A stretch of DNA of 9,489 bases, from the NCBI GenBank assembly GCA_964626885.1, contig CAZVJA010000206.1, positions 1 through 9,489 on the forward strand. The letters run 5' to 3'. Position 1 is the first letter of the stretch; every line of letters starts with the position of its first letter. The notes beneath the pieces were generated by a model, which had not been told where the DNA came from, did not search any database, and worked only from the letters and a program-made list of their open reading frames with translations. Of the stretch, positions 6,561-9,489 are shown in pieces. Both the position numbers and the translations under genes were made by a program. This DNA comes from CAZVJA01 sp964626885 (GTDB lineage Bacteria; Planctomycetota; Planctomycetia; Planctomycetales; Planctomycetaceae).

Positions 6561-8843
6561 ATGTCTCGTTTGATTTTGTCCCTGCTGATCGGGTCGCTCT
6601 TTTTCATTCGTGGATTTGAAAACGACGCGTACGCCGCGGCGCCAGAGAAAGCCGCGAAGACCCGCAAGCCGGTCGGCATCGAAAAGCGCGTCCCCTGGAC
6701 CACTTCCCGGATTCAAGGAACCCCCGACCCGCCTCCGCCATACATCATCGAAGCGGCATTTCCACACCTGACGTTCAACGAGCCCCTCTCGTTGGTGCCG
6801 ATTCCGGGCACCAACCGGTTCGCGGTCGCGGAGCGCGGCGGAAAGGTTTACACGTTCGAGAACTCTCCCGACGCGAAGTCGAAAGATCTGCTCGTCGACG
6901 TCGGCCGCACGGTGTACGGATTGGCGGTCCATCCGAAATTCGTCGAGAACGGCTACTTCTATACGTCGTCGGTCATCGATCCCAAAGCGATCTCCGACCC
7001 GACAGGCAGCCGCATCTCACAATTTCAGGCCGCGGAGTCTTCTCGACGCGCCGTGCCCCGCGCGGACGCGAAGACCGAGAAGGTGCTTCTCATCTGGCCC
7101 TCCGGAGGACACAACGGCGGGTGCCTCCGTTTCGGACCCGAGGGCTACCTGTATCTCGCGACCGGAGACGGCAGCGGAATCGCCGATGAGTTTCAGACCG
7201 GCCAGGACTTGAGCGATCTGCTTGGCGCGATTCTACGGATCGACGTCGATCACACTTCGAAAGACAAGCCATATGCGATTCCCGCCGACAATCCTTTCGT
7301 GAACACACCCGGCGCGCGGCCGGAAATCTGGTCGTACGGCCATCGGCAGGTCTGGAGGTTCAGCTTCGACACGGCAACAGGCCGCATGTGGGGGGGCGAA
7401 GTCGGCCAGGACTTGTGGGAGATGGTCTACATCATTCAAAAGGGAGGCAACTACGGCTGGAGCATCAACGAAGGGGCGCATCCCTTCCGTCCCGAACGAA
7501 AGCAAGGTCCCTCGCCGATCATCGGGCCGATCATCGAGCAGCCGCATTCCGACTTTCGATCGCTCACCGGCGGGTACGTCTGTCACTCTGACCGGTTGCC
7601 CGAACTGCGCGGCATCTACATCTACGGCGATTACGACACCGGCCGGATCTGGGGCTTTCGTTATGAACACGAGAAGGTTACGGAACACCGCGAGCTGACC
7701 GATACGCAACTCCGGTTGGTCGACATCGCGCAAGACTCTGCTGGCGAAGTTTATTTCGTAGACTTCGCCGGTGGGCAGATCCATCGGCTGATCGCCGCGC
7801 CGAAATCGGCGCCGAAAACGACCGCATTCCCACGAAAGCTGAGCGAGACCGGCCTGTTTGCCTCGACGAAAGACCACACGCCGGCGCCGGGGGTGATTCC
7901 CTACAGCGTGAACGCACCCCTTTGGTCCGACGGGGCAGCAAAGGAGCGATTCCTCGCGCTCCCCGGGGATTCACAGATGGAATTCGAAACGGTGACCTAC
8001 CCGCAGCCGGCCCCGGGTTCGACACCCGGCTGGCGATTCCCGGACGGCACCGTGCTCGTCAAAACCTTCGCGCTCGATATGGAAGCGGGCAACCCCGCCA
8101 CGCGCCGCCGGCTTGAAACGCGCGTTCTGCATTACGAGAAAACGCCGGGCAAGGATGACGAATACGGCGCGCAGGTGTGGTACGGCTACACCTATTTATG
8201 GAATGACGACCAGACCGACGCCGAACTGCTCGACGCTCGCGGACTCGACCGCGAGTACACCATCCGCGATAGCGCCGCGCCGGGGGGCAAGCGTACCCAG
8301 AAATGGCATTTCCCCAGCCGGTCGGAATGTACCCTCTGTCACACCATGGCTGCCAAGTACGTGCTGGGCATCAACACCGCGCAGATGAACAAGGATCACG
8401 ACTACGGCAGCGTGGTCGCAAACCAGTTGCGGACATTCGACCATCTGGGACTCTTCACGAAGCCGCTTCCGGAAGAACCGGAAAAACTATCGCGCCTGCC
8501 CGACTATCATGACACCGGCGCGTCGATCGATAGCCGCGCGCGGTCGTACCTGCATGCGAACTGCTCTCACTGCCACCGCAAATGGGGGGGCGGAAACGCG
8601 GCGTTTCAACTGCTGGCGACGTTGCCGCTCGCCGAGACCGGCACGGTCAACATTCGACCCGGGCAGGGGCAATTCGGCCTCAATGATCCGAAGTATCTCG
8701 TCCCCGGCGATCCCGCGAGGTCAATGATCTATCACCGCATGCAACTGACCGGCCTTGGGCGCATGCCGCACGTGGCGTCGAGCGTGGTTGACAAAGAAGC
8801 GGTCGGGCTGATTGAGCAGTGGATTCGGGGGCTGAAGGAGTAA
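6561..8843 (+). CDS. Secreted PQQ-dependent sugar dehydrogenase-like propeller fused to di-haem cytochrome c domain
   Basis: This 760-residue protein combines an oxidase module with its probable electron acceptor. A signal peptide covers about 1-26 (LILSLLIGSLFFIRGF, AYAA). Residues about 70-412 form a soluble glucose/aldose dehydrogenase-type beta-propeller: ERGGKVYTFE (91-100), GGHNGGCLRFGPEGYLYLATGDGSG (182-206, where H184 matches the catalytic-base His), SYGHRQVWRFSFD (258-270) and GGNYGW (295-300). Residues about 420-760 resemble the SO2930-type cytochrome family: YSVNAPLWSDGA (448-459), FPDGTVLVKTF (493-503), haem motif CTLCH at 590-594, LGINTAQMN (602-610), second haem motif CSHCH at 668-672, and MPH at 735-737 as a possible distal ligand. 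Electrons from sugar or alcohol oxidation could thus pass directly to haem in the periplasm; the substrate is unknown. The start at 6561 has GAGAGGAA 7 nt upstream; the frame is open back to 6498 but lacks a signal peptide there. The KOW gene follows after 34 nt. Confidence 0.88.
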   Translation: MSRLILSLLIGSLFFIRGFENDAYAAAPEKAAKTRKPVGIEKRVPWTTSRIQGTPDPPPPYIIEAAFPHLTFNEPLSLVPIPGTNRFAVAERGGKVYTFENSPDAKSKDLLVDVGRTVYGLAVHPKFVENGYFYTSSVIDPKAISDPTGSRISQFQAAESSRRAVPRADAKTEKVLLIWPSGGHNGGCLRFGPEGYLYLATGDGSGIADEFQTGQDLSDLLGAILRIDVDHTSKDKPYAIPADNPFVNTPGARPEIWSYGHRQVWRFSFDTATGRMWGGEVGQDLWEMVYIIQKGGNYGWSINEGAHPFRPERKQGPSPIIGPIIEQPHSDFRSLTGGYVCHSDRLPELRGIYIYGDYDTGRIWGFRYEHEKVTEHRELTDTQLRLVDIAQDSAGEVYFVDFAGGQIHRLIAAPKSAPKTTAFPRKLSETGLFASTKDHTPAPGVIPYSVNAPLWSDGAAKERFLALPGDSQMEFETVTYPQPAPGSTPGWRFPDGTVLVKTFALDMEAGNPATRRRLETRVLHYEKTPGKDDEYGAQVWYGYTYLWNDDQTDAELLDARGLDREYTIRDSAAPGGKRTQKWHFPSRSECTLCHTMAAKYVLGINTAQMNKDHDYGSVVANQLRTFDHLGLFTKPLPEEPEKLSRLPDYHDTGASIDSRARSYLHANCSHCHRKWGGGNAAFQLLATLPLAETGTVNIRPGQGQFGLNDPKYLVPGDPARSMIYHRMQLTGLGRMPHVASSVVDKEAVGLIEQWIRGLKE

Positions 8844-8865
8844 CCCTTTCATTCGGCGTGACACG

Positions 8866-8871
8866 AGGAGG
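8866..8871 (+). promoter_or_regulatory. Strong Shine-Dalgarno supporting a GTG start
   Basis: AGGAGG lies 6 nt before a GTG codon at 8878, inside the run GAGGAGGAG. It decides the start of the zinc-ribbon/KOW gene, since the next in-frame ATG codons lie beyond the zinc-binding cysteines. The site falls in the 34-nt gap after the PQQ dehydrogenase gene, so the two may be translated from one transcript. Confidence 0.75.
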
Positions 8872-8877
8872 AGAGAC

Positions 8878-9288
8878 GTGAATATTTCATCTCTGACTCC
8901 GGAAGGGGAATTCAATCGCTGCCCGGTCTGCGGGAAGTTGATTGTGATTGCGCCGTCGAAGCCGACCGGCGATGCCCCCTGCCCGCACTGCGGCGTGCTG
9001 CTCTGGTTCGCCTCACTCGCTGAGGGGCTGTTCTTTCGGCGAAAGTCAGAAACAAATGTCGAATCCGGCGGAACCCCTGAAGGCGGCGGGCCATCGGGCA
9101 CACGGCGATTCGATTTCGAACGGTTCCACGTCGGCGATCATGTCCGGATCAAGAAAGGGACGTTTGAATCGTTTGAGGGAGTGGTGGACGCCATCGAAGC
9201 GGAATCTGCAAAGGTTCAGGTTGCCATCGAGATCTTTGGGCACAGGACTCCGGTTGAAGTCGAGACGTGGCAACTCGAATCGGCCTGA
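8878..9288 (+). CDS. Zinc-ribbon protein with a NusG-type C-terminal KOW domain
   Basis: This is a 136-residue protein with two parts and no NGN domain. Residues 13-45 form a zinc ribbon: CPVCG at 15-19 and CPHCG at 35-39, four Cys available for one zinc. Residues 55-80 are a Gly/Ser/Pro-rich linker. Residues 83-136 closely resemble the NusG C-terminal KOW domain: FHVGDHVRIKKGTFESFEGV, then VQVAIEIFGHRTPVEVETWQLE, alignable end to end with the E. coli NusG C-terminus. E. coli NusG I164, F165 and G166, of which Ile/Phe contact S10 and Rho, correspond to I119, F120 and G121 here; R167 becomes H122. No signal peptide, so cytosolic. It could contact the ribosome, Rho or another S10-like partner, with the zinc ribbon replacing the RNA polymerase-binding NGN. 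The GTG start is supported by a perfect AGGAGG. It follows the PQQ dehydrogenase gene by 34 nt with no evident functional link. Domain calls are strong; role is unknown. Confidence 0.85.
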   Translation: MNISSLTPEGEFNRCPVCGKLIVIAPSKPTGDAPCPHCGVLLWFASLAEGLFFRRKSETNVESGGTPEGGGPSGTRRFDFERFHVGDHVRIKKGTFESFEGVVDAIEAESAKVQVAIEIFGHRTPVEVETWQLESA

Positions 9289-9304
9289 CGAGCGATTGTT
9301 CAAC

Positions 9305-9342
9305 CCCGGGGCTTCCTTCGCTTCGCTCCGTCCAGCCCCGGG
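9305..9342. terminator. Perfect 9-bp palindrome between convergent genes, dispersed repeat or bidirectional terminator
   Basis: CCCGGGGCT at 9305-9313 is complementary to AGCCCCGGG at 9334-9342, enclosing a 20-nt pyrimidine-rich loop containing CTTCGCTTCGCTCC. It sits between the stop codon of the KOW gene (9288) and the stop of the convergent minus-strand gene (9360), so it could end both transcripts. No U-tract follows on either strand. The sequence style resembles intergenic repeats scattered in planctomycete genomes, from memory and not searched. Confidence 0.55.
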
Positions 9343-9359
9343 CACCCGACGTCGATGGT

Positions 9360-9489
9360 TCAATTCCGGCTGGCGAAGTTGCGCCGCTGGTAATACTTCC
9401 AGCCAGGAACAAAAAAGCTCAGAGCGTTGACCACGCCGAAGACGACCAGTCCCCATTCCGGCCAGCGGGCCATCACCAGCACGCAGGCA
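9360..9489 (-). CDS. C-terminal end of an unidentified membrane protein (partial)
   Basis: The minus strand is open from the window edge to a TGA at 9360-9362, giving the last 42 residues of a protein whose start lies outside. The visible part reads as one transmembrane helix, GLVVFGVVNALSFFVPGW (residues 13-30 of the fragment), preceded by ARWPEW and followed by a basic tail, KYYQRRNFASRN. By the positive-inside rule the C-terminus should face the cytoplasm. The Trp/Tyr belts at both helix ends support a real membrane segment, as does the orientation convergent with the KOW gene and separated from it by a palindrome. I do not recognise the family. Confidence 0.6.
   Translation of the reverse strand, partial: ACVLVMARWPEWGLVVFGVVNALSFFVPGWKYYQRRNFASRN

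Noticed and set aside
8948..9456. Open frames overlapping the KOW gene on both strands (8948-9430 plus, 9046-9456 minus)
   Set aside because: They conflict with the zinc-ribbon/KOW frame and run across the intergenic palindrome; no conserved features.
1..9489. CRISPR array, tRNA/rRNA, phage or transposase genes, defence system
   Set aside because: No regularly spaced repeats, no RNA gene signatures and no protein motifs of such systems were seen in the window.

Overview
The window most likely comes from a planctomycete (phylum Planctomycetota). The main reason is the adjacent gene pair at 2342-6336: a DUF1501 protein next to a PSCyt1/DUF1549/DUF1553 protein, a combination strongly amplified in that phylum. 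The GC-rich sequence, the secreted multi-domain cytochrome-type proteins and two dispersed palindromic intergenic elements fit this. No genus can be named from the sequence alone, and I see no tRNA, rRNA, CRISPR array, insertion sequence or prophage gene.

Layout. (1) 1-975, minus: a class III PLP aminotransferase whose C-terminal part lies outside the window. (2) 976-1364: a divergent control region with a tandem 9-mer, a perfect TATAAT box and two leader hairpins. (3) 1365-2339, plus: a DUF1338 protein of the 2-oxoadipate dioxygenase/decarboxylase (HglS/YdcJ) family with the full metal-ligand set. (4) 6336-2342, minus: the PSCyt1/DUF1549/DUF1553 gene, then a palindromic repeat, then the Tat-exported DUF1501 gene. 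The DUF1501 and DUF1338 stop codons are 2 nt apart, tail to tail. (5) 6337-6560: a second divergent control region. (6) 6561-8843, plus: a secreted fusion of a PQQ-type sugar dehydrogenase propeller and a di-haem cytochrome c module. (7) 8878-9288, plus: a small zinc-ribbon plus NusG-type KOW protein. (8) 9305-9342: a perfect palindrome between convergent genes. (9) 9360-9489, minus: the C-terminal end of an unidentified membrane protein.

How the genes may work together. The aminotransferase and the DUF1338 enzyme plausibly form consecutive steps of lysine/2-aminoadipate breakdown: transamination of 2-aminoadipate to 2-oxoadipate, then oxidative decarboxylation to 2-hydroxyglutarate. The second block is extracytoplasmic redox and carbohydrate biology: two proteins with c-type haem motifs are transcribed divergently from one control region, and the DUF1501 partner is exported by the Tat route. 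The most unusual gene is the zinc-ribbon/KOW protein. It keeps the NusG C-terminal surface that contacts S10 or Rho but has no NGN domain for binding RNA polymerase. All functions are read from motifs by eye; nothing was searched.
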